Assembly: GCA_028023455.1 (NCBI GenBank)
Contig: JAQFVV010000012.1
Coordinates: forward strand, 5,368,499 to 5,432,498
Source: Epiperipatus broadwayi
Taxonomy: Eukaryota; Onychophora; Udeonychophora; Euonychophora; Peripatidae
Reading direction: 5' to 3'
Length of the DNA stretch: 64,000 nt
Under the pieces are notes generated by a model, which ran no database searches, was not told where the DNA came from, and was given only the letters and a program-made list of their open reading frames with translations. Shown here piece after piece: positions 24,541-36,205 of this stretch. Position 1 is the stretch's first letter; each line of letters begins with the position of its first letter. Made by a program: the position numbers and the translations under genes.

Positions 24541-24895
24541 ACATGATCACCATCTCTTATACTAGCGCATAATTGTTTATAAACAAAGCAAAACTATCCA
24601 TACAGTAGTGCCACCCTGTGCCAACCAGAGTAATCAATGGATGCCAGAAGGCTTGTGCATAAAATCCCTATCTATTGCCTACTCATCCTAAGATCTAGGT
24701 GCAGTGCTCTCAGATCCAAAGCTCCTCACTGATGAAGGCCACAAGCCAGAAATTAGTCTGGAGATATTGGATGAGTATGCAATAGATAAGGATTTTATGC
24801 ACAAGCCTTCTGGCATCCATTGATAACTCTGGTTGGCACAGGGTGGCACTACTGTATGGAAAGTCTTGCCTTGTTTATAAATATAATGTTAATTT
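24541..24895. mobile_element. Foldback family F1, copy 2, with hammerhead-like apex
   Basis: Arms 24577-24688 and 24769-24880 are inverted copies (GCAAAACTATCCATACAGTA; ATGCCAGAAGGCTTGTGCAT; TGCCTACTCATCC). Unlike copies 1 and 4, it keeps an 80-bp apex that contains a hammerhead-like core in the plus orientation. The outer left segment ACATGATCACCATCTC is also present in the other F1 copies. No coding capacity; mobilising enzyme unknown. Confidence 0.8.
24675..24780 (+). ncRNA. Hammerhead-like motif at the F1 foldback apex
   Basis: The core is CTGATGA (24729-24735). Stem II is GGC/GCC around loop CACAA, with an A-A at the core-proximal position. GAAA is at 24749-24752; then TTAG, T and C (24758) as the predicted cleavage nucleotide. 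Stem I uses CTCC/GGAG near the core and GCCTACTCATCC/GGATGAGTATGC farther out, continuing into the foldback arms. All invariant core bases are present. The A-A instead of a G-C next to the core and the large internal loop make activity uncertain. Confidence 0.5.
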
Positions 24896-25549
24896 TTTTA
24901 ATTTTTTATATCTCAACTAGAATTTGCTTTATTTTAAAAACAGAATTCAAATAAAAAAATATTTTGTTCATTTTTTTTAAGAATAGGCAAAAGATAAAAT
25001 TATTTCGAAAAGAATCATTGTTATCATTACATATTCACTTTAATAATTTATTTTTTATTTTTCAAAATTCAAATATTAACTTTTAGAATGTTTTTGTCTG
25101 TTAGCTTATATTTATAGTAAAAAATATACATATTATCAATAAAATAAAAGTTTAATTGTAAAAATAAATTGTTTTAAACATGACTGAAATGGCTATTAGG
25201 TCTTTTATTAAAAGAACAGAATAAATTCTGAGTAAAAATAGATCTTATTTTCAAATGTGTGAAAGTTGAAATTTAACAAATCATATAGCCTTAATCAAGT
25301 TTCATATTAATGACTTTATACTAATCAATACATATATAAAACTCATAACACTGAGCAATAAATATTTTCGAACCTAAAATAAGACTAGGTTAGAGAGTAT
25401 TTTAAAATATTTATTTTCTAGTATTATGATCTTAATCTTGAATGTTTTATGCATATATTAAAGCACTTAGTATTCTATGATATATATTTACCATTAAATT
25501 TTTTCTTTATATATATAATATTTTTATAACAGGTATTGTATTTTACATT

Positions 25550-25779
25550 TAATATATATATGTAATATAAATAAAAAATGCCCGTTAATTAAAACAAAAT
25601 TGTAATTATAATAAAAATAATAATTTTAACGGTAACAAACTTTTATAAACAATCGTTTAAATCCGCAGAAGTAATTTTTGTTAATTAACCGAAAGTACTT
25701 CCGTGGTTTTAAGGATTGTAGTTTGTTACTGTTAAAATTATTATTTTTATTATAATTGCAATACATATATATATATATA
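25550..25779. repeat. Foldback family F2, copy 2
   Basis: It shares TATATATATGTAATATAAAT, ATAAAAATAATAATTTTAAC and CGCAGAAGTA-like blocks with the 22485-22790 copy. The arms, about 80-90 bp, meet around 25680. The apical 60 bp of copy 1 is missing. Confidence 0.75.
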
Positions 25780-26639
25780 GCTACTTATTGTTAAAATACT
25801 AATGTTGCATATTATCCTAACTGTCATCAATTCTTCCGATTAGTATGAGAAGTTTATTAGCAATTTGTTAGCAATAATTGAAACATCAGGAGACATATAG
25901 CCATTAAAAATAAAAAACATTAGTGTTGTTTAGTTTAATCTAAAACAAATTACTATTTATATGATAAAATTATGGCTATGAGTTATGTAAATATTTTGCT
26001 TATAGCATGTTTTGGAAAAAATTATTATACTAACTTCATTCAGCTTTTTTAAACTTCATCTCAAAACTAGGGGATATTCATTTATGGTGGATTTGTTTAT
26101 ATTGGCTTTAATAAAAGATGCAACCATAGGTAATTAGCATTTAATTATAGATCAGCATTTCTGGACTTTTTTGCCAAGTAACCCAACATATTTGTTTGAA
26201 GTGGTATCATGTTTTAAATATTTGTAATATAATTTTTTTTAAAAAATCTGCTAGACTGGAGCGACTGTCCATTATCTAAATAAATGAAATATTTCATATT
26301 TGATAATAACTTTCTCAAATAAAAAGTAGCATTCAGAAACTTTCTATTTAGAGTAGTTCAGAGGAATTTTGATGCATAAAAAAGATTTCATTCTCATTTT
26401 TCATTATTTAAATTTTTTAAATAAAACTGCGTATTTGAAAATTATAAAAATCACTAAAATAGTTTAATATATTTACTGAAAACTGTTATGCAGATTATGG
26501 ACACAATAATATAAGAAAGTGTTTAAAGTTGTTTATGGTTAATTAATTTATTAATTCTTACTTCAATAAAATCAATTAATGCTATTCTCATTGAAGAACA
26601 TCTATAGGCAGGAATGGTGATCACCATTTTCTATACTTA

Positions 26640-26932
26640 CACAAGCTGTTAACAGCAGCAGCAAACTTTCCATACAATAGCGCCATCAAGTGCAAGCCTT
26701 AGTAATCAGTTGATGGAGAAAAATTTGTGTACAAAATCCCCATCTAGTGCCTACTCATCCAATATTCCCAGACTAGTTTTTAGCTTGTGGCATTCAATAA
26801 AAACTTTGGGTCTAAAAGCACTGCACCTAGGTGCAGTTCTTTCAGACTGTACATACTACCTTTCATGCATCCATTGATTACTAAGGCTTGCACTTGGTGG
26901 CACTACTATATGGAGAGTTTGCTGCTACTATA
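26640..26932. mobile_element. Foldback family F1, copy 3 (diverged)
   Basis: Arms 26653-26710 and 26870-26928 pair (GCAGCAAACTTTCCATACAA against its inverse; AAGTGCAAGCCTTAGTAATC against its inverse). Between them lie CCCCATCTAGTGCCTACTCA and, on the minus strand, a remnant of the hammerhead-like apex: TTATTGAATGCC for CTGATGAAGGCC, then CACAAGC, AAAAACTAGTC and TGGGAATATTGG. The core is destroyed but the stem III/cleavage-site block ACTAGTC is kept. Confidence 0.7.
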
Positions 26933-29900
26933 TGATGAGCATCTTCTGAATTGATTTGTGAATTTATTTTTTATAATAATCATTGCAGAATATTCAGTTT
27001 CTATTAAATGAATTTTTACAAATGGAAGCAATAATGTCATTACTTTAACACTCAGACTATGATGTTCTCCAATTTGAAGCCAAAATTTAAATAAATCACC
27101 ATCTTATTAAAAAAATTCCAAACTCCAGCCTATTGATAAATCAATTAAACTTTATTTTTATGATAAAATTAAATTACTTGTGTGATGGTTTTGAAAATAA
27201 TATATTATCCATATATTACTTTAATAAATATCCCTTGTAGCTGGAAAAAGTTGAAAGAACTTTTTTAATTTCAATAAATGATTTGGGTTTTTTTTTTACT
27301 TATCATATTGTTATAATTTTCTTCTTCTTTCTTTTAAGAAAGTTATAAGTGGTACAATATATTATCATGTTGTTCACAAGCATTGATAAAAATGTTGAGA
27401 ACATGTCAAAACAATCCTTTTTAATTTTGTATCATCAGAAGTCAACAGATTTTTAACAAAATATTATACTTTATTATAACATTTGAAAATAGACAAATTA
27501 AAAACATTCATTAATAAAAATATGGCAGCTAGATGGGAAGCTTTAATAAGCCATAAATTACTTTTGAAATATTTATTTAATGTTGACTTCTGAGGTCATT
27601 TTAAAATAATACAGTTTCTACTCAAGTTTGAATAATTATTTCAGAATTTTTCTTTTGAAAAACAATATATTGGGTTGAGCTCAGTTTTTTTACATGTTAA
27701 AGATGCAATTGTTTCCTTCACTTTTTCCAATTGGTTCATCATTTTGCACATAAATCTTCTCCCTCATATCTTTGGTAAGATAACTGCTTCAAATGAAGAA
27801 AACATTTATTACTAAATTTGAGTGAGCCATATTTTTTAACTTTCTCACTGTTGCCATAGTAACCTCAATACAAATCTTTATATGCTATTTCAAGAAATGT
27901 TTTTTTTTTTTTGTTTATTTTAAAAAACTCTTTCTGATTTTGTTGAAGGTTAGTTCTTCCTATATATCTTTACTTATAAAATCAATATATTCAGTATAAA
28001 CCAGTATTATTACATCATTTGTTACATCTTTCAATTTGTCTAGTTGAACTGTGTAATAATGAGTCGTTTGTATTTTCCCACCAACTATGATTCCTTATCA
28101 TCAGACAGATTTATTAATTTTTGATTTATATGATTATTTTACTTGAGAAAATTTATTTTTCCATCATATTTTTGTCGAACAATTTATCATTTCCATGAAA
28201 GACTTTAATGATATTTTTTCTTATATTTCTTTTTATATTTAGCATTATTGAAAGTTACAAAATAAAAACATTTCAAAAAGTTTTTGTTTGTAGAAACAAA
28301 TGTTGTCTGTTTTTAATTCATCACATTTTCTTTTTAAAAAAATCCACGTTTTATTTTTAAATTGACTACGATTTGTCTTTAAAATGTTTTAACAGTTTAT
28401 CAATTTGGAAAATGAAGAGTTGGTATCATAAATTTATACCATTTTTTATAAAGATGAAATTATAATTAATATGTACATCTTGACAATTATAAATAAAAGT
28501 CTTGATTTCATTTTTTTCCGGTTGGATTGAAGCGCTGGACATTATTGCAATTTTATTGTCTCAATTAATTTCAAGAGAACTTTCTTTTTTAATTTCCCAA
28601 AAAAGAGGAGGGGGGAGAAAATTTGCTCTGCTTGCTCATTATTAAACTAGAGATGTAAAAAAATAAAAATTAAAAAGAATTTAAAATTGTTTCATATAGA
28701 AAATTTATTAAAATTTTTTATTGTAATGAATGAATTAATTACCTAAGCAAAATAAATAACTATAATAATTTAAGAACTAAATAAAACTGGGAAAACCAAA
28801 AACTAGAAATTTAATATTATTGAATTTCATCAAAATACAAAATATAGTAATATTACTCAAACATATTGTAATGGTACACAGATTTTCATCATATTGATTA
28901 TTTAACAGAATGATTAAGTAAATAAACATATATATATAATCCAGTGCACCATCTCTTTTTTATTTTGCAATGAGACTACTTTACCTCAATTTTGTAATTA
29001 ATAATTTGTAAAGCTCTAGTCTTTTAAAATCTTTAATCTTGGGTTTAGATTTGTAGAGGTCCCTACTGTCACATTTTAAGCGCATAGTCTTAAGGTTATA
29101 GCCTTAATATATATTATTTACTTCAATGAACTTTCAGATTAAAAAAAAAAGTTTTTCTTTTCCTCACAAGATTTAATACTACTAAATGACATGAATGGAT
29201 AGTGCCCTGGACTGGCCAATAATTCGTAATTTTGATAGTGTTGAGAATGGATAAACTAATAAAAAATGATATTCAGATATATGTCATTTAATATTCATCA
29301 ATAAAATGTATGATAAACCCATTTTTAATAATGCCTAAAAACATTTTAACATTTCTCATTTGAGTGCAAGGTTACACACTATTAGTAATTAAACTGAAAT
29401 GCATGTCCATTGTTTTTTCCAAAAAATTATTTTCCAGAATGAAATGTCCATCTTTTCCACCCATACTTATTATTTTAAAGTTTATACAACTATTCTAAAG
29501 GTAATCAATCTTCTTTTTTATAAATTTATCCATGTCACAATTGCTAAGGAAATTGGAATCACATATAAATATAAAAAGATATGGTAACATCAGTATCATG
29601 TGGGTAAGACCAATTATAATGAGTGATGATTTCTGTATCATTTGGATTGTCTTCTGTAGATGTCAGTAAACTTTCTAGATGGATTTTTTTCATTATAAAA
29701 CTCTGCTCTAAAGATATAATTTTATCAAAATGTTCTTTATTATTAGTCCTAACTAAATATTTATATTGCATAATTACTTTTTATATTATAGATGTCATTT
29801 CTTCTATTTTGAAAGTTGTTGAATTACTATTTTTTTAACAGAAACATTTTTTGTAGCATTTTCAGTTTTTTAAATTTATAATATAAAATCTATAAGGAAT

Positions 29901-30084
29901 ATATATCACATTATAAAAGAAATAGTGTATTCCCTTCAGAAAATTTTAATTGACAATACATGAAACTTATATTTGCAAAAAATATGCATTTCTTCAAATT
30001 CATTTTCTATATAAATAACATTATACTGCATTGTTTCAATACATATATAGAGATAAAAAGCTGTAGCAGTTCACTTATATATAA
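26933..30084. other. No clear gene; possible decayed coding on minus strand
   Basis: Most is A/T-rich without landmarks. The minus strand of about 27660-29770 has several broken frames of protein-like composition, for example 70 codons at 29559-29771 (with ISLEQSFIMKKIHLESLL) and fragments near 28080 and 28520. I recognise no family. It may be a very old transposon, but I cannot support a specific call. Confidence 0.3.
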
Positions 30085-30150
30085 TTTTACAGTTAAATGA
30101 CTTCCAAGTTGGATTTTATGTTAACCAACATTCTTCAGTTGGTCCGAACA
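30085..30150 (-). ncRNA. Class A hammerhead remnant
   Basis: On the minus strand: GGACCAA, core CTGAAGA, stem II ATGTT/AACAT around GGTT (perfect 5 bp), then AAAA instead of GAAA, and TTGG pairing with CCAA at the base of stem I, followed by AAGTCATTT as in other class A copies. The lost G12 should prevent cleavage. Confidence 0.5.
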
Positions 30151-30372
30151 CAGCATTCTACAAATCTTTATTATTAATATTTACCAATTTCAAATTATTA
30201 CACTTTACTCTAAAAATGTCAGATTTCCTGCACTTAAAACTATGACATAATCTTCCCCGGATAAATATTTTAATAATTATTACTAATCATTTACTTAGCT
30301 AAAAATTATCATATTATTCTTAGCTCATGTATGTAATATAAACTGAATTAAAAATTAATATATTTATTATTA

Positions 30373-30570
30373 ATTCAAAACAAAGCAAAACTCTCCATAT
30401 AGTAGTGCCATCTTGTGCTAACAAGAGCAATCAACGGATGCCAGAAGGCTTGTGCATCCATTGATTGCTCTTGTTAGCACAAGATGGCACTACTATATGG
30501 AGAGTTTTGCTTTGTTTTGAATTGTTTAATAACAATTATGTGCTAGTATGAGATAGTGATCATGTGATGT
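30373..30570. repeat. Foldback family F1, copy 4 (near-perfect hairpin)
   Basis: Arms 30373-30441 and 30454-30522 pair almost perfectly, including CAAAGCAAAACTCTCCATAT, with a loop of about a dozen bases (AGAAGGCTTGT). The right flank to 30570 (AATTGTTTAATAACAATTAT, then CATGTGATG) is the inverse of the outer segment of copies 1 and 2, missing on the left. It is the apex-deleted form. Confidence 0.85.
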
Positions 30571-30748
30571 TTAGTGGTTTAATATTTATTATTACTAACC
30601 ATAATCATAATTTATATGTTCATTCATCTCCATTATATTTCTTTCTTTGTATAATATCTTAAATAACTTTAAAACTTTCTATTTCACAACATATCTTGCA
30701 ATCATATGAACCAAATCATCTAAAAAAGAGTAATAAAGAAAAATGGGT

Positions 30749-30815
30749 TACTTTCTGAGCCAACTGAAGAGTACTGGTTTGGTATGAAATGCATATTGAG
30801 AGTCAATGAAAGATG
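30749..30815 (+). ncRNA. Class A hammerhead motif, core conserved
   Basis: The core is CTGAAGA (30764-30770), which satisfies CUGANGA. Stem II is GTACTG/GGTAT with G-U pairs around GTT; GAAA is at 30786-30789. ATGCAT gives a 2-bp stem III, with A as cleavage nucleotide and TTG pairing with CAA. Distal stem I pairs CTTTC (30751) with GAAAG (30808). All invariant core bases are present; stem I is weakened. Confidence 0.55.
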
Positions 30816-31463
30816 TATTCTTGTGATTAAAGTCTATGCAGTAAAACAGAAAACTATAAGCATATTTATAATAGTATATATGAAAAAAAATGGAATGAAA
30901 TTGAATTGTGCTCAGTAATTATAGATGTATTAATCTTTAAATTCTCTGTCCCAGTGCTTAAGATCTGATTGGTTACTAATAGTCACAAGTGCTTGAAAAG
31001 TTTGCACTCTCTCAATTTAATCTTTAAAGTTTAAAGAGTATATCTGGGTTAAAATAATAATTATCAGTGAAATATTTATCTGGAAAGGCTAGTATCCTAG
31101 TTGTGTGATAAATTTGACATTTCTAGATTAAACTGCAATATATACATGAAATATTAAAAATAATAATTTTAAAACAACAAAATTAAAATAGACAACTCAT
31201 TGCAAATATTTTAATTTTGTTTTTAAAATATTTTTAATTTTATATATAGAAAATAACATTATGAACAAATTTTAACATGGAAATTTTTATAAATATAACT
31301 TGATACTCTGCTAGAATTATTATATTAATATGAAAAGAAATACTAAATCAGAGATTAAATATATTTATGATGTGAAAGCATTGAAAGTATACTTGGTGAT
31401 AATAATTCAATAAACATTTAAATTCTGATTTAGTATGTCTTTTATATTAATATATATATATAT
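30816..31463. other. No recognised feature
   Basis: A/T-rich; no frame or repeat family recognised. Confidence 0.5.
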
Positions 31464-31619
31464 ATGTTATATATAGAGTTCTCAAATAAGCTCTTAACAA
31501 GCTTTGCAGAATATCCCTCACCCCAGACCAGTTTCTGCTACTGGCTTCATCAGTAAGGTTGGGGATATTCTGCAAAGCTTGTTAAGAGCTTATTTGTGAG
31601 CTCTCTCTATATATAACAT
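31464..31619. mobile_element. Foldback family F3, copy 1, hammerhead-like apex
   Basis: Arms 31464-31517 and 31562-31619 pair strongly (CTCTTAACAAGCTTTGCAGA against its inverse; TGTTATATATAGAG-type ends). The 44-bp apex carries a hammerhead-like core on the minus strand. After the right arm comes ATTTGTAATACAAGC, also found after the copy at 58308-58442, so the element may extend further right. Confidence 0.8.
31515..31565 (-). ncRNA. Hammerhead-like motif at the F3 foldback apex
   Basis: Minus strand: stem I ATATCCC/GGGATAT plus ACCTTA/TGGGGT next to the core (two G-U pairs). The core is CTGATGA (rc of 31547-31553). A short stem II (GC/GC around CAGTA, flanked by A-A) precedes GAAA (rc of 31532-31535), then CTGG, T and C as predicted cleavage site. 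All invariant core bases are present. The 2-bp stem II and A-A closing position argue against efficient activity as a monomer. Confidence 0.45.
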
Positions 31620-32506
31620 TTGTAATACAAGCTTTTTAAATTAAATCATGTGACATATGACTTGATTTCTTTATAATATGTATATATGTGTGTGTGCATG
31701 TGTGTTAAATGATCTTTGTCATCTTCATTGGCAATTTAAAATCTGATGAGCAATTAGTTATAATAATTGATAAATATTTTGATGATTAACTTTTACCCTT
31801 AGATAAATATGTTAATACTTAAATGACATGAATAATTTAGTATGTGTCTTTTTTTTTATTATGAGAATATTTATCATCTTTTGTTTATTTTTGTCTTTTA
31901 GTTCATTTTCCAGAATCTTTAGCAAAAAGTTTATTCTGCATCATAGTGTAATTTTTTAAAAAAAATATATTGCAGAAATATGTTTCAGATATCACAATGC
32001 ATCACCTTTTATTTATTTGTTGATGAATTTTCCAGATACATCATGTTTAACAATTTGACTCTTATGACCTCACTTTACTATCTTAGAATTTACTATCTTA
32101 GAACCCTATTGTAAATTGTGCCATGAAAATTAGATTGATAGTTTGCTGCATTGTTTCTATATTAACTATTTTGTTTTGATAATAATTCTTCAAAAACAGT
32201 CAGAAAAAATATACTTTTTCTGTTATTTTTTCAATGTTTTTAAATCTGTGTTGAATGTTTAATTAAGTATTCTGAAAAGCTATATTGTACCTAAAGAAAG
32301 TTATTGGGAAAAGACAAACTAATTTTAAAATGAGCTCTTGATAATCATCAGTGTAAGATTTTGCCTAAGAATTTGTGTTGATGGTATATTAGATGTGATA
32401 ATATGATGGACTATTTCCATCATCTACCATTAAATGGTGAATGTTTAGAAAATTTTAAACTATTAAAACTTTACAAATATAAGCAACTGTTAGTAATATC
32501 TCACAA
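31620..32506. other. No recognised feature
   Basis: Unique A/T-rich sequence with a short GTGTGTGTG run near 31690. Confidence 0.5.
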
Positions 32507-32898
32507 GTAGACACCACATGTTAGTAGATTACACAGCATTTTGAGTGGTATTATTCTCCACTCTTTTTGAAGTGTTGCTGGCCTGACTAATGACAATATT
32601 AGCATAGGAGCCAAACTTTCACATTTAGATTTTTGATCATCAAATTTTAAAGTAATGTTCTAACTAACAGATATTCAGTCAAAGGCAACAATCATATGAA
32701 ATTTCTACTGACTGTTGCTTTTGATAGAATAGCTCAGTTGGTTAGAGTATTGCCTTAAAAATTGATATTCAATAATATAAATGTGTAAGTTCAACTCCTA
32801 TACTAATATTGTCACTGGGAAGTCCAGTAATACTTGAAGATGTGCAGAGAATAATACCACTTGAATTGGGTAATCTATTAACATGTGTTGTCTATTTG
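32507..32898. mobile_element. Head-to-head pair of tRNA-derived SINEs
   Basis: Two about 185-bp copies face each other (minus 32507-32692, plus 32711-32898) across an 18-bp spacer. The plus copy has A-box TAGCTCAGTTGGTTAGAG (32730-32747) and B-box-like TAAGTTCAACTCC (about 32786-32798). Its body reads ACTAATATTGTCACTGGGAA, then GTAATACTTGAAGATG and GAATAATACCACTTGAATTG. The minus copy has the same blocks with more changes. The A-box identifies a tRNA-derived promoter; the shared central block is probably a SINE core domain. No A-tail is visible. Confidence 0.8.
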
Positions 32899-33078
32899 AG
32901 TCTTATTACTAATGATTGTTTGTATCTAAAAAAGTTTCAATTTAAAGTTTAATTTTTTTTAGATATTTAATATTTAATGATAAATGATGGATATAATCTA
33001 ACATATTATCAGAAGTATATTTTCTTATTCTTCTCTTTCACTTTCTTTGCATATCTTCATATAATCATATATATTGTT

Positions 33079-33209
33079 TATAACACTTAAAGCAGAGAAG
33101 AAGATAGAGCTCTGATGAAGACTGCTGGACAGTTGAAACTGTAAGGAGAATAAAGAAGTTTTTAAGAAAATTTGTTGCATTAAAGTGTATAAGAAAGAAG
33201 TGTTATAAG
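33079..33209 (+). other. Hammerhead-like motif between short inverted repeats
   Basis: TTATAACACTT (33079-33089) pairs perfectly with AAGTGTTATAA (33199-33209). Between them, CTGATGA (33112-33118) is followed by A, a 5-bp stem GACTG/CAGTT with loop CTGGA, then GAAA (33135-33138) and CTGTA. Spacing and core bases fit a type I hammerhead, but base pairing of stem I next to the core is poor. Low-confidence candidate. Confidence 0.3.
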
Positions 33210-34044
33210 CTAACATATTATCACATCAATGCATGTTGTTATTGCTTTTTATCAATATTTAACAAAATTATAATAGCTTATTATATTTTAAATTTATTAT
33301 AAAAAATGATCAGATATTACAAAATGATCTAAGTAACAAAAATAAACATTCATTTTTATCTCTTCAATATTTTATTGAAATACATTCTAAGCTTTCAGTG
33401 ATTTTAAGTTCTTTTATATAATACAGAACAAATTTTATGGCTGATATAGTAAAACATTAGTGTTTGTGTACTAGCAGCATTTTGAATTTAGGACTAAAAA
33501 TATTTAAACAATTATCCTTTATGAGTAAAGAATGCTTAGATTTGCTTTTAACAACATTTTAAACATCAAAATTCAAATAAATGAATGATTTCATACTTAT
33601 GTATATGAACATTCTGTGTGGTAATAATAGTTCCATAATAAGACATGGTACTGTAATAACAACCTGTTATCAACTTTTATATCAGTTGTTTAACCTTAAG
33701 CATAGGAATTTGCATCAAATTGTTCTAATTCTGCTATTTATACATTGTCTATGATTATTTAATAAGCAAATTCCAAATGAATTAACTTTAGATCAGTTGC
33801 ATATTTTTTTTTTTGGTAATATAGCTATTTTGAGTATTGTTATATGATTACCTGTTGTTATTTTTATAATAAATAAAATGTTTGCATCTTATATCTCACT
33901 GGGTCAATTCTTTAGAAAGTAACTTCTTCTCAATAGTACTAGGTCACTTATAATTTCCATACTATCTATAATTCTTTATAGATAAAAACTATTTATACTT
34001 TATTTAAAACATAGAGTTATTGTTAACTACACAAATATTAATTT
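33210..34044. other. No recognised feature
   Basis: A/T-rich, no coding or repeat signature seen. Confidence 0.5.
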
Positions 34045-34180
34045 AAGAATATGTTGTTTTTTTCATGTGTCATAGCATCGCCTGGAAGTGAACCCGCTAA
34101 CCCAAGACAACTGCTTGTAAGGCACCTGTGCTGACCACTCAATCACCAATGCTTGACAAAAAAAAAAACAAGAATATGTT
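34045..34180 (-). mobile_element. tRNA-type short SINE with TSDs
   Basis: The 11-bp duplication AAGAATATGTT flanks the unit exactly (34045-34055, 34170-34180). The minus strand carries a tRNA-like body (34075-34152) with GCATTGGTGATTGAGTGGTC, anticodon arm loop CTTACAA and B-box GGGTTCACTTCC, then the trailer TATGACACATG shared with the 18.8-kb copy and an A-run. A T-run lies upstream of the head, between it and the duplication, which is odd for a simple retroposed tRNA. Confidence 0.8.
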
Positions 34181-34554
34181 TTTAGATACAAAGAATTGAA
34201 GAAACTACAAAATTTGATTAATATCACTGATAGCATAACACATTTGATAAAAAATAAATTTCTTCAAAACCATTGTTCATTATTTTATTTTTGGTTTTCA
34301 ATAATTAACAAAATAGGAAAATTAATGATAGTCTCACATTTTTCTTGTGTCTTATATTTTCTAATTATTTTATAATACCTTAGTTTATCAATATTTTCAA
34401 CAAAAACTAATTATCTTCAAAACCATTGTTTCTTTTCTTTGTTTGATTTTTTTTCTTTTCCTGTAGTTAGCAAAATATGGAGATTATGATCACCTTTCAT
34501 ATTTTCTCATATTCTATAAGATCTTATTTCATCCATCTTCATCATTATTTTCAA

Positions 34555-34930
34555 CCAATATCAATTCATTGCAAGATGAAAGTCTTTCCAACGTTGCTGT
34601 GATTTATTTTTAGTCTCTTTTCTCCACACCATATTAGCCATCTGTCTTACATGTTGTCTCTTCCTATGTCTCTACAATCTCTTGAAATACAATTTTAAAA
34701 AATTTCAACTATCCATCATCTTGTCTAATGATATGCCCAGCCCATCCCCATTTTAACCTCTCTAATTTTTCAATGGTGTCAGTATACCTGTTAGTTCTTT
34801 CACCCTTATCTTCTCTAACAATATATTCTTGTTATTCCTAACACACATACATCCCTTTATACATTACTAAGGTATCTGACGTTTTTCTGTTACGTGTCCA
34901 AGTCTCAGATTCATATGTGATATATAAGAA
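34555..34930 (-). pseudogene. RTE-like LINE reverse transcriptase, C-terminal fragment
   Basis: On the minus strand, about 34880-34920 encodes TYESETWT, a variant of the YGSETW motif found after the catalytic palm in RTE/Jockey-type LINE reverse transcriptases. Downstream frames give a basic segment (RLRRHRKRQHVRQMANMVW) corresponding to the tail that precedes the stop. The expected ATGATGA-rich 3' end appears as TTCATCATTATT-type sequence near 34538-34552. Several frameshifts are present. The catalytic domain and endonuclease are absent, so this is a 5'-truncated dead copy. RTE versus related clades is not settled. Confidence 0.55.
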
Positions 34931-36127
34931 AACACATCTATTATGAATTACTTATATACATATACAATCGATTTATTATGGAATTTATTATTTTTTAAAG
35001 TTACCTCAAAACAAATTGTTAATTTTTTAATATTTTATTTAAGATTTTACAAATGAGACACAAGGATACTCGACTATTGCTTTTATAACCCTATTCTTTA
35101 GAGTCATTTATGTGATTGTGTCCATTTTTTGCCTTTTCTATGGTTAGGATGGATGGAACTTGGAAAACTTGGTTTGTATTAGTTTATATTTAACTTCATA
35201 AGTGGCAAAACATATTAAAGATGTGAATGTTATATTACAATATGTGCATATATTATTGCCAAAATTACAAAAATACTATTTTGGCAAAATAACTTCAGTA
35301 TGTTGAAATAAAATATGCTGACATTTATATAATGATTTATTTTATAAATAGTTTTTTTTTCAACTTAATTCTAATTTATAAATTGTTTTTATTTCCAATG
35401 ATTTATTAATTAAAATCGCTTAATTTCTTTAATTTAATTAATTCTGTTTTGTAACTGTTACAAAATCTGATAATGCTTATTTGTAAGAAATTAATTAGAT
35501 TAAAACTTTTCTAATACAATAAATCTTTATTTCTTTAAATGAAGTGTCAATTAAAATAAATAAAAAGTATAAATCAGATATTTAAAGCTGTTACAATTAT
35601 ACTCAACAGCTGCCAGTAATTAGCTACTACAAAAAATATGAGAGTACATAAATTAACATTATAAATATCCTAAATAAACGAATTATTTTAAGATAATATA
35701 TGCAAATTATATTTATATGCAAAATGCTATTAGTATACTCAAATATATCTCTTTTAAGTGCCTACTCTTTTTAACATATATTCTTATATTCGTAAATGAA
35801 TGTTTTTTTTTCAGCTCAACCTTTCCAAAGATATTATTAAAATCTCATCAATAGAATCAAAAATTAGACTTGTATAAGAAAAAGGTAACCACAACCTCAG
35901 GGCCAATAGAAGTTTGATACTTCCCCTTTAGTAATGAATCATCATAAAAATAATTTATATATTTTTATAATTTGTGCATTTCCATTTATCTGATCAATTT
36001 TCTCTAGCTAAAATATCTAAATAGTTATTTACTGAAGTTATTGGATATTTGGCTGGATTTTCATAAACTGTTAACTAAAATAAAACTTCTAAATCTGTTT
36101 ATGATCTGAAAAAAAATTAAGATTTAC
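34931..36127. other. No recognised feature
   Basis: A/T-rich; no gene, repeat family or RNA found. Confidence 0.5.
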
Positions 36128-36205
36128 CTAGCTTGAATTTGAATTCATATCATGAATGTGGTATATTATAAAAGTTTTAACCACTACATAATGAGCCTCA
36201 TCATA
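36128..36205 (-). mobile_element. tRNA-derived SINE fragment
   Basis: On the minus strand TATGTAGTGGTTAA (about 36176-36190) fits an A-box and ATGAATTCAAATTC (about 36134-36147) a B-box, about 30-40 nt apart as in a tRNA head. The body is not identifiable. It belongs to a different tRNA lineage from the other SINEs here. Confidence 0.45.

Noticed and set aside
29559-29838. Overlapping open frames on both strands of 60-71 codons
   Set aside because: Protein-like composition on the minus strand but no recognisable domain, no splice or start context, and both strands open; noted only as possible decayed coding.
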